Shown piece by piece: positions 51,211 to 63,527 of a stretch of DNA of 64,000 bases. This DNA comes from Enoplosus armatus (taxonomy: Eukaryota > Chordata > Actinopteri > Centrarchiformes > Enoplosidae). The position numbers were made by a program, and so were the translations under genes. The stretch spans positions 22,333,108 through 22,397,107 of the forward strand of contig NC_092184.1 of assembly GCF_043641665.1 (NCBI RefSeq). The letters are read 5' to 3'. A model generated the notes under the pieces. That model was not told the origin of the DNA. It was given only the letters and a program-made list of their open reading frames with translations, and ran no database searches. Numbering within the stretch: position 1 is the stretch's first letter; each line of letters begins with the position of its first letter.

Positions 51211-52338
51211 GGCTACACAATGACTGCAAAATACCATATAATCCCAAAGTTGAAGCTTTACTCCTTTAGTGTTTTTAGTCATGTCTCTCAATTTTGTGCA
51301 TAACGCCTTGTTTGTGTTGCATGCTATTTATAGTTTGTTCCATTTCATTTAAGTGTATATTTTGTCTTTCATTGTCCAGGTCCCATGTTGAATTGAATCT
51401 GTTTTTAACTTTTGTGTGTGTTGTAGTTTGGACAAGTGTGTTGTTATCTGTCGACAATGACATGAAATGAAATGAAATCAATGAAATGCCATAACAACAA
51501 TGATTTGATTGAATGAATTATTATTCCACATATATGTTTAATTTGTTTTATTTATATGATAGCTACTAAATCTACAAATTACACTTTTTTTTATAATAAG
51601 TTAAAGTTTTGTTAAAGAAATACACTCTTCAGTATGTCCGTTAAGGTTAAAAAGGGACCGCGATACTCTCCTCAGTTCCTAGTTTATTAGGGCTATTGCT
51701 TTAAAATTTCCCAAATGCAAAATATGTACAGTAATTAATATAGAACCAATCCTTATATTGATGTTCAAGCAACAACAGTAACAACGTACTCTGTATCAAT
51801 GGGATGTTACATTTCATCTTCATAAATATCTCGCTACATTTTGGCCAGTGGGTTTTAAAAATATGGAGTTTACTTATGTTTTACTGTGTTTTGATGTGTC
51901 TGGGAAATCCACCTCACCAGGAATTATTTTTGCCCCGTCACCCCTCCCTGCCCCTCCATAGGTAGGCTGCAGGGATGTTGGGTGTGTGTGCGGAAACTGA
52001 CAGGTAGAGAGCTGCCGTCTCTCGGTGAGTTGCAGGCAATGCAGCGAACAGATTTGGTAAATATTCCGATATGAGGCTCTCACAAACAGCCAGGTTAACT
52101 ATGTTCACATAACTTGGCTCTAGACTTGAGTTCAGTGGTGAACGTGGGCGAAGAGACCGCAGGAACAAACGGGAAATTCAACTGTCAGCTGGCCGGGAAA
52201 GCCGATCACACCACCCGGCTTCCGGGGATTCAGGGGCCGCATCGGTTGACGGCAGACGTCGGTCGGTAGCTCGGGGGAAAAAGGGCGAACAACCACATCA
52301 TCGCCGACATCCACCTCTCGATTTCAGCGACTTTCGAG
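50617..52338. promoter_or_regulatory. Shared divergent upstream region of ankrd13b and git1
   Basis: About 1.7 kb separates the two start codons, which face away from each other, as in the human GIT1/ANKRD13B pair. The 52130-52340 part is CpG-rich for this window and contains an ETS-type CTTCCGG at about 52219-52225; the middle is AT-rich, with an A-run/TA repeat at about 51175-51210. Transcription starts cannot be located. Whether one core promoter or two separate ones operate is not decided by sequence. Confidence 0.55.
51175..51210. repeat. A-run followed by (TA)n
   Basis: About 14 A then about 11 TA units in the divergent upstream region between ankrd13b and git1. Confidence 0.95.
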
Positions 52339-53612
52339 ATGTCAAGAAAGCTACAAAGGACCGAAGTCTGCGCCGACTGCAGTGCGCCAGGTAAGGGGGA
52401 GGAAAATAAATCAAAAATAGACCACTATAATAGTTAACGTTACTGGAACAATACGTAGGGATGGCGACATGATGGGACAACAGGGCCGAAGCTGCTGTCA
52501 CTGTCAGCGGGTCTGCAGAGCAGGAAAACGGCCAGGACTTCCAAGCGTCGCTTAGGCCCAAAATAAACACTGAAAAATAGGCGTGTTATCACAACGGGCA
52601 ATATCTTTGGCTAATAGCTGCACAACGTTAATGAGCTCATTGAACAACTTAATATGAGTATCTATTTGACTAAGACCATATGAGAGGGCTACCAGTTTGT
52701 TTGCTGCAGTGGAAGATCTCAGTGTCAGATTTATGTCGCCTTCCTACTTGGAGAGACGTTTGTTTTGATTTTCGTGACCGGGACTGACTTCTTAACACAT
52801 TAGCTTAGCTTGGCTAACGAGCAGACGCTTTTGACTCACTGCGTTTCAGGATATTATTAAACATTTACCTTACACATAATGTACTAACATACTAACTTAA
52901 TGATTGTATTTCAAAACCACTGTGTTATTCTTAGCACTTGCCTGCGGCGTTTTGAGATTGTGTACCTGGCTAACGTTGCTAGCTTAGCTGTAGCGTTAGC
53001 TAGTCTAGCTAACTTTTGCTAAACGGCAAGTTACTGCTAAGTCTGCTTAGTCAAGCCGATTCAGCTAACGCGTCAGCTACCAGCCAGTCGTTTTAACGGT
53101 ATCTGACATTAGTTTTTGGTAATTTCCGTAGACTGTTGAAACAACCTGAAAGAGTTTACCTACTTGAGTAAAGGTTTCTATATATTTACCTCAGTCAATT
53201 CTCAATATTTTTGGTCTCCTCCACAGTTTACAAATGAAATAGTCAACGCTGAGGGAATTTACAGGACCCAATTAATTTGAATTGAAAGCCAACCTACAGT
53301 GAGAATCTGATTCAACATACAGTTAAATATAAGAAATTAGTTAAAATAAAATCTGTCACATGAGAGCAATATTGTTATATCCATATGTCCAGTATCTATA
53401 CTGTTGTGTATGACATAGTTATGGTCACAGCAAAGAACATTCATATGTATAGCTTTACTTAGTTTGCCCCCATGTTTGTCGCAAAGTGAGGTAGAGGTGA
53501 TGCCAAAACAACCTTGGTATCACCTCCCTTGCCTCTGCCTTGCATATGTAGCCTCACATGACCTCATGCTTAGCTTGAAGCACTTGATTATTGGTGCCCC
53601 TGTGTGTGTGTA

Positions 53613-53645
<33 letters not shown>

Positions 53646-55808
53646 TGCTTGTATTCATTCATTCATGTGTACATGCATTACAACAGCTGCTGTCTTCACA
53701 GCTGCTCCCCCTGATAGCAATGTGTGTGTGCAAAACTGTATAAACTTGGCCCTACTGCTCAGTGCTCAAAATCTTGCAGGGTACACCTTGCTACTACTTT
53801 AAAATCAATTGCTTTTCCCACTTCATAATCTGATTAGCACTAACCAACCCCAGTTTCAATGCCTTTTCTTGAATGCCATAGCAATTTACAGTATGATTAA
53901 TATGTTCCGTCCCTGAAAAATTAATCCTGTTTGCGAAAAGGAAAATGTGTATGCGTGTTTGTTGTAAGATAATAGTCTATGTGGGTTTCCTTAGACAACA
54001 TTACTGATGAGCTGTAAATTTCTTCCACTACTATCCGCTCTTTGCATGAAGCCCCTCCTTATGACGACATGCACACACAGTGCGTTCTGCAAAGTGCTGA
54101 CCTAGCCACTGGTGACAGGCCACCTCCCTACTACCCAGCTTTGTGTCATACCAGGGGATAACTTGATGGCATGGCTACAAAGGACGACTGATACTCCCAG
54201 TCCTAGCCAAGCCTCAGGAGGCTTTAATGTCACGTCGTGGCAATCTGCACAGTTTATAGCAACAACGAATCATGTCATGATTGTAAACTCTTTATTGAAC
54301 ACATGCAATCGTATAAGAAACGGAGACTCTTGTGAAAGCTATGTTGTCAAGTTTTACTGTTGATATTGTGGCGTTTGGTCGAGTTTAAAAAGCAAACCTT
54401 AGAGGGAATAAAAACTACGAATTGCAGTAAACCTAGGAGTGACTTGGGCCAGCAAGTGGACCTACATGTTGCTCCTGGGTATTGAAATGGTTGTTGAACT
54501 AACTTGTGATGAATATTAGTGTACACACTTACTAGTTTCCAGTCGAATAATGTAGAGAGAGTTTTCAATACTTTAAATGTTATCATTCACCAGTAATACT
54601 CATTTATATTACATGTTTTTATGCAGGCTTAAATGACAGTTATAAAAACAAATGTCAACGTTATATTGATGAATTAGGGCAACTTTAGGCTAAATTATCT
54701 CGTGTTGCAGGTGTGGCCAATATGCAGCTGCCAATAGTCTATCCGGGCCTAATAGCTTAATGGTGTAGCCTCATATTGATCCAGCGAGCCAAGCAGATAG
54801 CGTAGCCTGTGGGACTTTTTATATTTATTACACAGATTAAGGAATTAAATTGCTGCAGTCCGGCCTTTAGAGCCTACAGGCTACTGTTCTAAACTAGGCT
54901 ATAGCTCTTATCAAAGCCATTTTGCATTTGCTCCTACTTTTTCTGCCGGCAAAAAGACTTGCAGCACGTCAGTTCATCTGATGATGGACTATTTTAGCTC
55001 CATTAATACCCTAAGCTCAGACGGTTTTATCCCAGCCTGCGAGTGACTAATGCAGGCCGTAGATGTGTGTGTGTGTGTGTGTGTGTGTGTTCGTGCATGC
55101 ATCACATGCATGTAAGTGTGCATATATTTGTTTTGATATAGCAGACTGTATTAGTTGTGAGCTGCTCATCACATTAGGGTCCTGAGGGCATAAACATGAC
55201 CCAGACTCTGACTAGTGTGCCATTGTCAGTAGACTGGCATTGGTGTTAGCTGCTTCCTCTCACCCCCCCTCATCCTCACTTTATTCTCACTCATCTATTT
55301 CTGTTTGAAAAATAAGTATGTAGGTGTCTTAGGCAGAGAAAATGTGATTCCCCCCGTCATACCAAACAGGCTAAAACAAATACCAAACGTTACGGAAACC
55401 TCAGACTGCTGTTGTTGAAAACTTGTAGATCTGACATTTGGCTCAGCCAGTGAGGCACCACTGGTCTTACACCAAGCTGCTTATGACTGAAAGGTCAGAG
55501 TTTACGTGGTCTGTCTATGTTTGTAGGAGCATGCACATTTTAGTGATGTTTCCTTTATCAGAAATTGAAAAGTCTTGAATCTTCAAATATTCAACTTCCC
55601 TATTTCACATACAGGTATTTCTGTAATATTCAGTATAACACAAATACAAACACAATATGGTAAATAATCTTCTGGACTTGTGTTACCTTGACTCTGACTT
55701 GACTTTGACCTTCAACTCTACTTACTGCACATTGTTTTCTGCAGTTTTGTACAACACTGAGGTGACTGGGTTTAAATAATTATTATTGTTTCAATTTTCA
55801 ATTCAATA

Positions 55809-55839
<31 letters not shown>

Positions 55840-56640
55840 TACGCAGTTATAAAGTTAATTGGAGTTTTGGTGACAGGGGATCAGTGTAGTTTATGAAGTG
55901 TTGCTCTAGAGGGGCATATTTGTGACGTGACCTTGAATGAAGCCTGGGCAGGGTAGCAGTGTAGGTAGAGCACGTCTGCCACCACAGAGTCCTGTGGTAG
56001 TAAACTGTAATTTAGGCCCCCCACATGACACTACTTGCATATTGACAAGTTAATTGTAAGATGGGGAACACAGAGTCGTAGTGTTCATACAGCCTGGCCT
56101 GAAGTGACTGTTGAGGTGAAGCACTGAAAAAGCTTACCATCTCAGACAGCATGTTCATAAGGATCCTAACACCATCCTGTTTCTGTTTGTCAGACCCGGG
56201 CTGGACCAGTATCAACCGAGGGGTCCTGATATGTGATGAATGCTGCTCAGTCCACCGCAGCTTAGGCCGCCATATCTCCATAGTCAAGCACCTGAGGCAC
56301 AGTGGATGGCCTCCCGCGCTACTGCAGGTAAGATTTAAACATTTTAGTAACATTTAAAGCAAATGCAGTACCTGAGGCTCAAAATACTACCCACAGGTTT
56401 TCCATCATCATTTATTAAAAAAAACTTTACTCCCCAGAATATTCTTGTGATGGTGGTAATTTTCTTGCGTCATTGTGAACCATCACTGAGTCACTTCTGT
56501 GTGTGTGTGTGTATGTGTGTGTTTCAGATGGTTCAGACCTTGGCCAGCAACGGGGCCAACTCCATATGGGAACACAGTCTCCTGGACCCTGCTCAGGTGC
56601 AGAGCGGCCGTAGGAAACCCAACCCCCAGGACAAAGTCCA
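52339..56640 (+). CDS. git1: git1 exons 1-3: ArfGAP zinc finger
   Basis: Exons 52339-52390, 56194-56327 and 56528-56640. The C4 zinc site is complete: Cys11 and Cys14 in exon 1, Cys31 and Cys34 in exon 2. The catalytic arginine finger is Arg39 (codon 56256-56258) within CCSVHRSLGRHIS. SNGANSIWEHSLLDPAQVQS follows in exon 3. All key residues are present, so GAP activity is expected. Exon 1 is separated from exon 2 by a 3.8-kb intron with no other recognised gene. Confidence 0.94.
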
Positions 56641-57892
56641 GTAAGTATACTCCTTACAGGCTCAAAATACACAGAACAAAACTATCACACATCTTCCCAT
56701 TCACCTTTACCTTTGGGTGAATTATCGTCCCTGCTGCACAGAGATGCTATATAACCTTTCTGAACATGATTGGTGTTTTCAGTAGTGAAGAGCAATTGCA
56801 CCCAGTTGTTCGTTAATGCCCTGTAAACAGTTTTCTCTCAGTCATAGATCACTTTCCTAATGAATTGTGTTCTGTTCTCATAGCCTTTTTGTATGACTAA
56901 ATACAGGACAGGTTTTGTCAGTGTAGGTTTGCAGTGCTTTTTTTGGGTTGAAATGAGGCTATGGGGGGGTCATGAGATCAGGAATTGGACCTGCGGGAAA
57001 AACTTCTGTTCATTTTCATTTAAAGTTAACCAAATGTGTGGAAGCACATTGTGCACAGCCTCTTAAAATGGACTGTATTTTGTATTGTCTTAATGTCTTT
57101 GTAAAACAAGTAGGAAACCAGTAGTAACCCATCAGTTCTGGCTCATTCAAGTGAAATGTGAAGGAACCCTGCTCAGGCCTTGCTGAGAAACCGCAGTCTT
57201 TTTTAGGCGTGTAGTTCTTAACTCAAGACTTTTTATTTTATAAGAGTGTGGAATTTTAACCTAACCCAAAGAATCAAAAGGAGAAAAGTGAAATGAAAGT
57301 ATCAACTGCTTTTCAGTCAAAATATGTGGCATTCAGGAAAAACTTGAAGCATAATTTAAATGACCTGGACTGTGGGGGCAAATATGATTTTTCACTTTTT
57401 CTGAGGTTTGAGTTTTGTTAACCATCCTTCTCCTCCTGTGCAGTCCCACTAAGTCAGAGTTCATCAGAGCCAAATACCAGATGCTGGCCTTTGTGCACAA
57501 GCTGCCCTGCCGCGATGATGATGGCGTCACTACCAAGGACCTCAGTAAGGTGAGTGCTCAGTATTTCACAGCCGAGGGGTTGAGAATTTATAAGTTCAGG
57601 TTAATTGGCCTATACGGACATATAGCCATATTGTTGAACTGCATGTGTAAGCACAAAGGACGTTTCATTTATAGATGCCAGTCGGAGGCCTCGCATATAC
57701 ACACGTACATGTGCATGTCCATGCACACTCACACTCACACATACACACACTCATGTGCACTCACTAATAAAACCCCCTGGCAGGAAGGGATCTCAATGAC
57801 ACAGCAGGATGTAATAATGATCTCTAATGCTATGGAGCTAAACTCTGCTAATAAGGGTATTCAGCCTGTTGCTGTCTCTCAATGATGTTGAC

Positions 57893-57966
<74 letters not shown>

Positions 57967-60900
57967 ACCTCTGCTCTGTGTGTCTCTATTAGCAACTTCA
58001 TTCGAGCGTGCGGACGGGGAGTTTAGAGACATGTCTTCGGCTCCTGTCCCTAGGCGCCCAGGCCAACTTCTTCCACCCGGTCAGGAAAAATCTACTTGCT
58101 GACTCACTCCATCTCGTAATTAGTCACGCTATTCAGTTATTCTCTTTACGCCTGGTTGTCCTGACTCTGTTTGTGTGTCCACCTGACCCTCCAGGAGAAA
58201 GGCACTACCCCGCTTCATGTGGCAGCCAAGGCAGGCCAGATCCTGCAGGCTGAGCTGCTAGTGGTGTATGGCGCAGACCCCGGAGCACCTGACATCAACG
58301 GACGCACACCTATGGACTACGCAAGGTACAAAACAGTGGAAACACACCTCACTGATAACACAGTTTGCATTTAAATCAAATCACAAATGAAATCTGCTAT
58401 GGGAGAATGGTGAGGGGGAAAAGCAGAACAGTTAAAAAAAGGTAAAAACACAACGAGAAATATTGTGTTTGTGTCTGTGTTCCAGGCAGGCGGGCCATAT
58501 AGAGCTAGCAGAGCGGCTGGTAGAGTGTCAGTACGAATTGACGGACAGACTAGCCTTCTACCTTTGTGGACGGCGCCCAGGTAACCCTCTGCACCAGTTT
58601 GTGTGCACCTCAAGTGGCCTTAAGCATAGCAGTTAACCTCAGTGACATACTGTGGTAGCTTTTATCTGGTTATTAAGTCTCCTCTTCTCTCCTCAGATCA
58701 CAAGAATGGCCATTATATCATTCCTCAAATGGCAGACAGGTATGTATCATGACAGTATTGTTTGATGCTAAAGTGGTAACGAGTGCCCTGTTTCTGCATG
58801 CATGGTGTGGTTTTGATTGCATGAAGTATCTTTGTTGGTAGACTTGAACTTTGCAGCTACCTGACTTGCCACACTTCTTTGACTGCTTTTTTTCACTGTG
58901 TCTCCCTGGCATGGGTTCATTAATACTGATGCAGTTTAGTGTTCTGACCAGAGGGTGGCACCATAGTTTATGTACCCCCCCACCAAAAGAGGTCTTTGGC
59001 ATCTTTATCAAAGCTGGCTGTTTATTGTAAATGGTGATCTAAGCTATTACGGGTACCTGCAATGATTTAGATACTTTGGGTGTGCTTGGTTTATTAAACT
59101 GCAGGTTTGATTTGATAGGTGCAGAAGTGCACAGTCAGGTTACGATAAATCAAGTTCAGTGTTACTTGGCTCAGCTCCTTTCAGAGCTTTGATGGGTGCT
59201 GGATTTATCACTGCTGAGTCAAGTAGCTTAAAGACTCCACTCACATATGTACATGTTAGGCAGATGAACCAAGTGCATCTCAAAATGTATTTGTTACTTA
59301 AGTGGATCTTCTGAGCTGCCATCTAACTCTACTTGCATCTGTTCTGTTCTGGTGAATGGTTCCTCTCGATAATAACAATTAAAGCTGTTTTGATGTGGCT
59401 TCTCCACCCCTCTTTCTGTCTGTTTCTTCCTTTTTCTCACTCGTCTACTGTTCTCTCCATTTCGCTGCGCTTGGTGGAGCCAGAGCTCGTCCTAAGTGCC
59501 CAACACAGAGGTATCTTTACTTTCCTTGTTCCTTTTTTTCCCCAGAGTCTCTTCCTTCATTTCAATACCCACTCTCTGCTGCTACACCATCTTTTGTAGA
59601 TTTCCCAGTTGTAGACCAGAATAAGCTTTGGCAGTGTCACAGTGGGACGATTATTAGGCCTTAATCTGTTATCACTAGAAAATAGAGCTGTACAGTTAGT
59701 TCTGAGGGAAAAAATCTAGATGACTGGAGGCTGTTAGGAAGTAGAGTTTCAGAGGGCCTCCTGCAGTAAGTAAGGTGTTGCTGTGCTCAGCGGAATCACA
59801 CCACACTTTTCCATATATTCAAATTACAGTAGCATATAACCCTTGGTGAACTTAGTTTGCCCTGAAATATGTCTACCTAAAATAACATTTCACATAATGC
59901 AGTAGAACTTGGACATGTAGCTCTTTTATATCTGTGTAATAAAACAGTCTTTACACACTTGAGTCCACAAACAACATATAGTAAGTTTAGTCGTATATTT
60001 TGATTGACATAATTATGTCCTGATATTCCACATTTTTTTAGCGGTCTAGCTGTAGTTGGCAAGAGAGTTGCTTTCAAGTTTACATGGCTCCCAATGGTAG
60101 TCACCATTACATTAAGCCACTCGATCTGTCACCCACTCATCCCACCCCAAATGCCCCGACCCCCGCACCAGCCAAGCACCTCCTCCCCTCTTGCTCCTCT
60201 CTCCATATCCATGTCTTCCTCCCTCCATCTCTTAATTGCACTGTATCTTTGTGGTGCCTCTCTGACCATGTTTTTTACTCTGTTTTTTAGTCTGGACCTC
60301 TCAGAATTGGCCAAGGCTGCTAAGAAGAAGCTCCAAGCGGTGAGTTGGGTTGAATTGTGAGATTTAAATCATGGCTAATTGTACATCTACACTACAAGAG
60401 AGAAGAATAGTCAAGGTCAAAGTTACCGGGGGGTTTTTATACACTAGAATAAGCCAGTTTTCTTTTGTCCTTGAAAGTTATAAGTAAAAGTAAAAAGATG
60501 AGTGCTTGGTAAAAAGTTGGTTGGTGTAACAGCCAGATTCGTCTGCTCCTTGCCAAAATAATGTTTGTCCGTTCCAGGGCCATCTGTTTAGCCCCACAGA
60601 ATGCTAGTAATCCAACAACTGAGACCTGATGGTCAGTTATCAACATTCGAAGGACAAAGTTATTTGGAAAAAGTGCAATGGTTGACTGAAAATTAGACAG
60701 CATGCCAAGTAAAATCTTAAATTGCAGCCCAGTCGAGTGTACATGAGGCTGTTTTCATGTCTGTTTTCTTCTTCTCTCGTTCTTGGTTTTCACACTGGTG
60801 TTTTTTGGACTGGTGATTTGTAGCCATGTACAAATACGCTTGTTAATATATCTGGGGTCACTTTGTTTGTGTGTCTGTGTGACAGCTCAACAATCGGCTG

Positions 60901-61458
60901 TTCGAGGAGCTAGCGATGGATGTCTATGACGAGGTAGATCGCAGAGAAAATGATGCAGGTGAGTCTCATCTCCTCCCTCCTCACTTCCTACTTTTGTCCT
61001 CTGTAAGGTAGAAATATCTGTTTGTGTTTTGACTTTCTCCCATATATGGAAACTAATGTTGAAAGATATAGAAAACACCTCCACAAGACATCATTGACAT
61101 GAGCTTTGAGAAGAAAAGGACGGAGAGAAAAAGAGAGAAAATCACAGAGGAAATAGATGTTGAGAGGACAGAGAGTGAATTGGAAGGACAGAGTGAGGAG
61201 GAAAGGAAAATGACTATTGAAGAGAAAGGCCAAATGGAGTGAGTGCGGGAGGGAGGAGGAGAGACAGAGTGAGAAAGGGCTTCTGAAATTCTTGAGTCTC
61301 TCTCCTCCTCCTCCTCCTCTGTTCTCTCTCGCTCTGTCTCCTTCTCTTTTTTTCCATTTCTCCTCTCCCTTTCCTGCAGTAGCAGTCAAATTGTGCTTTC
61401 TAACAGAAGCACCGCAGGTAAGTGGCAAGGATACAAGGACACACAAACACACACGCAC

Positions 61459-61506
<48 letters not shown>

Positions 61507-62232
61507 AGCCACACACAAGGGGAGGGCTTAAAGCAGAACAGTGGATTATAGAGGCCGGAATTCAGTTTAAGGATCTACTGTATGTGTATGGTTTTTACTG
61601 TACTTTATTTATGTCTGTATGCATGTGTGTACTGTACTTCATGTTAAACACACACACAAACACAGAGACTTATTTTTTTGCTTCATGTTTGTGCCTCCAG
61701 TGTGGCTTACGACCCAGAACCACAGCACTCTGGTAACAGAACGCAGCGCGGTGCCCTTCCTACCAGTCAATCCTGAATACTCTGCCACACGCAACCAGGT
61801 AAACGTACGCACACTCATTCATGCACAAACCTACAGTGCAGATAATCACAGGTGGCATGCATATATCCATATACATTTGTATTGTAGATATATTTTAGCT
61901 GTACATAATGACACAACTGAGAAAAAGAAGAAACTTAAGTTTAAAGAACTTGCAAGCAAAAGAAAAAATAGAGCCTAGTGATATCTTAGACAGTGTATGT
62001 GTTTGAGGGAGAAGCCAAGAATGAGTGTGAAATTGACAAGGGATGTTCCTCAGCTGTGAAAGAGGAGGAAAGATGTAATCCATCTGTGTTTCTCTCTCTC
62101 TCCCCCCTCTTTCCCTTGCTCTCTGTGTGTGAGAGAGAAATCCCATATGTTCTCTCACATAGTTTTTCCTCATCTGTGTGGCTCATTAGTGTAAACATTG
62201 ACTTTTAACACGAGCATACATACACACACACA

Positions 62233-62284
<52 letters not shown>

Positions 62285-63527
62285 AACACCCACATCGCCA
62301 CGTTTGCTCTGCCCTGATTGGGCAGTTCACTGGGGTCAGAAACTGCTGTCTATTTAGGAAACAGAAGAAAAACACACTCACACACATTTAGAGTTGAACC
62401 TTTTACCTTCTTTTGTCTTCCAAAGTGATGTGTTATGAATAGCACTTTGCTTTGTGTAGTAGTTCCAGTTCAGCACTTCAGTGGAAAGTGACCTTTTTAT
62501 TCTCTTATTTGGATGCCAGCATGCTTGTGTAATTGCATGTTTTTTTGTTTCTTTCCTCATGTTTGTGTATGTGTGAGCACACTTGTGATGTGTGTGTGTG
62601 TGTTGTGAGTGTGTGTTGCGAGTGTTAAGTATGACTGTGTTTTTCCACAGCACATGGTCATTGACCACAGTAGTCACACAGGCAGTGAACCACTGACTGT
62701 GGGCTGGATTGTATCTGTATTCCACAACTCATGACAGAACTTTAAGAACTTCTTAGAAAAGAGGTAGACGGTCATGCCAGTGTGTGTGCATGTGTGTATG
62801 CAGTAACCCGAGTCCTAACTCCTTCTTCTCTCAGGGCCGTCAGAAGCTGGCGCGTTTCAACGCTCGGGAGTTTGCCACGCTCATCATCGACATCCTGAGT
62901 GACGCCAAAAGGAGACAGCAGGGGAAAGGTCTCAGCAGCCCTACTGGTGAGACACTGGGAGGGAAGGACAGACAGATTAGGACGAAGGGTTCAAGGCAAT
63001 TATAAAGCTTTTTAAAGAATAGCAAAGAACAAGGCCATGTAACTTAACCCATGTACAAATATGGAAAGATACAGGTCAGTTTATCGACTTTTCCCAATAC
63101 CTCTCTGGACTGAAATGTGGAGCTTTAATTTATAAAACAGCAACATGGTGAACGGGCTCCAGTCCAGCAAGTTAGTGATGAAAGGCAAAAGGGTGATTTA
63201 GGATTTATTGTTAAAGAGTTACATTTGTGCCAGACCTGGCAGTATCTTTTTATCTGTATAGAGATTTGACTTAATAACAACTGGTTCTCATGTCAAAGCA
63301 GCATGGAGACCCCCAGCGAATTAGTTATAAGGCTGAAATCAGTCAGCACACTGAGCATTCTGTATATTGACAAGCGTAAGAAGCACATTTTTCCTTTGTT
63401 AGACCAATTGGATCTGGGTATTGATGATGACCAGCACGACTACGACAGTGTAGCCTCTGATGAAGACACAGACAGCGAGCTGACCACCCAGAACAACAAC
63501 AACACACAACGCAGCAACCGTGCAAAG
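52339..63527 (+). CDS. git1: ARF GTPase-activating protein GIT1 (3' end outside window)
   Basis: GIT1 stimulates GTP hydrolysis on ARF6 and scaffolds PIX, PAK, FAK, paxillin and liprin at focal adhesions, endosomes and synapses. Exons: 52339-52390, 56194-56327, 56528-56640, 57444-57549, 57993-58079, 58195-58325, 58486-58580, 58697-58739, 60291-60339, 60886-60958, 61701-61798, 62835-62946, 63403-63527; 1218 nt, 406 residues, all in phase. Domain order: N-terminal ArfGAP zinc finger, ankyrin repeats about 130-230, Spa2-homology repeats about 265-360, then the acidic DYDSVASDEDTD block. The start MSRKLQRTEVCADCSAP aligns with the vertebrate GIT1 start and has a purine at -3. Residues such as NHSTLVTERSAVPFLP favour GIT1 over GIT2 (recalled). 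The coiled coil and the paxillin-binding C terminus lie beyond the window. Confidence 0.95.
52391..56193. other. git1: git1 intron 1
   Basis: No further exon recognised. Contains a run rich in TAGC/GCTA words (about 52960-53050), GT microsatellites at 53601-53645 and 55064-55090, a CA repeat at about 55815-55838, and otherwise unassigned AT-rich sequence. Its length and first-intron position would suit enhancers, but nothing specific can be named. Confidence 0.5.
57896..57960. repeat. (TC)n microsatellite, about 65 bp
   Basis: Uninterrupted CT/TC repeat in git1 intron 4, ending about 32 nt before the exon 5 acceptor. Confidence 0.95.
57993..58580 (+). CDS. git1: git1 exons 5-7: ankyrin repeats
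   Basis: Exons 57993-58079, 58195-58325 and 58486-58580 encode CLRLLSLGAQANFFHP, EKGTTPLHVAAKAGQILQAE, LLVVYGADPGAPDINGRTPM and QAGHIELAERLVECQYELTD. Consensus ankyrin turns (TPLHVAAKAG, GRTPMDYAR) are intact. In GIT proteins this region contributes to endosomal targeting and to intramolecular contacts. Confidence 0.93.
58697..62946 (+). CDS. git1: git1 exons 8-12: Spa2-homology (SHD) repeats
   Basis: Exons 58697-58739, 60291-60339, 60886-60958, 61701-61798 and 62835-62946. The first repeat reads LSELAKAAKKKLQALNNRLF then ELAMDVYDEVDRRE; the second FLPVNPEYSATRNQGRQKLA then FNAREFATLIIDILSDAKRR. In the family this region binds PIX, FAK, PLC-gamma and MEK1. A 38-nt candidate exon (61380-61417) between the third and fourth of these exons would break the frame. 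Confidence 0.93.
61438..61504. repeat. (CA)n microsatellite, about 65 bp
   Basis: Nearly pure CA repeat with a few G and A interruptions at its left end, in git1 intron 10, about 20 nt after the donor of the 38-nt candidate exon. Confidence 0.95.
62222..62281. repeat. (CA)n microsatellite, about 60 bp
   Basis: CA repeat with one TA interruption in git1 intron 11, ending in an A-run. Confidence 0.95.
63403..63527 (+). CDS. git1: git1 exon 13 (last one in the window)
   Basis: Acceptor TTTGTTAG|AC at 63402 completes an Asp codon left open at 62946, then DQHDYDSVASDEDTDSELTT, a Asn run and QRSNRAK, ending at a GTAAAG donor. It corresponds to the human GIT1 segment ending RSNRA. The Tyr within the acidic block is the kind of site phosphorylated in GIT proteins (family knowledge). 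The frame is also open upstream of the acceptor to 63303, but no acceptor there fits the phase well. Confidence 0.88.

Noticed and set aside
61217..61736. Longer open frames through the CA repeat
   Set aside because: Coding of Thr/His repeats by a microsatellite; only the 38-nt candidate exon inside has plausible splice sites.
63303..63402. An upstream extension of git1 exon 13 from the ATG at 63303
   Set aside because: The frame is open, but no acceptor there gives the phase required by the donor at 62946 without an odd insertion; the acceptor at 63402 fits exactly.
52339..63527. Naming the ARF-GAP gene GIT2
   Set aside because: The segments around exons 11-13 match GIT1 more closely than GIT2 as I recall both.
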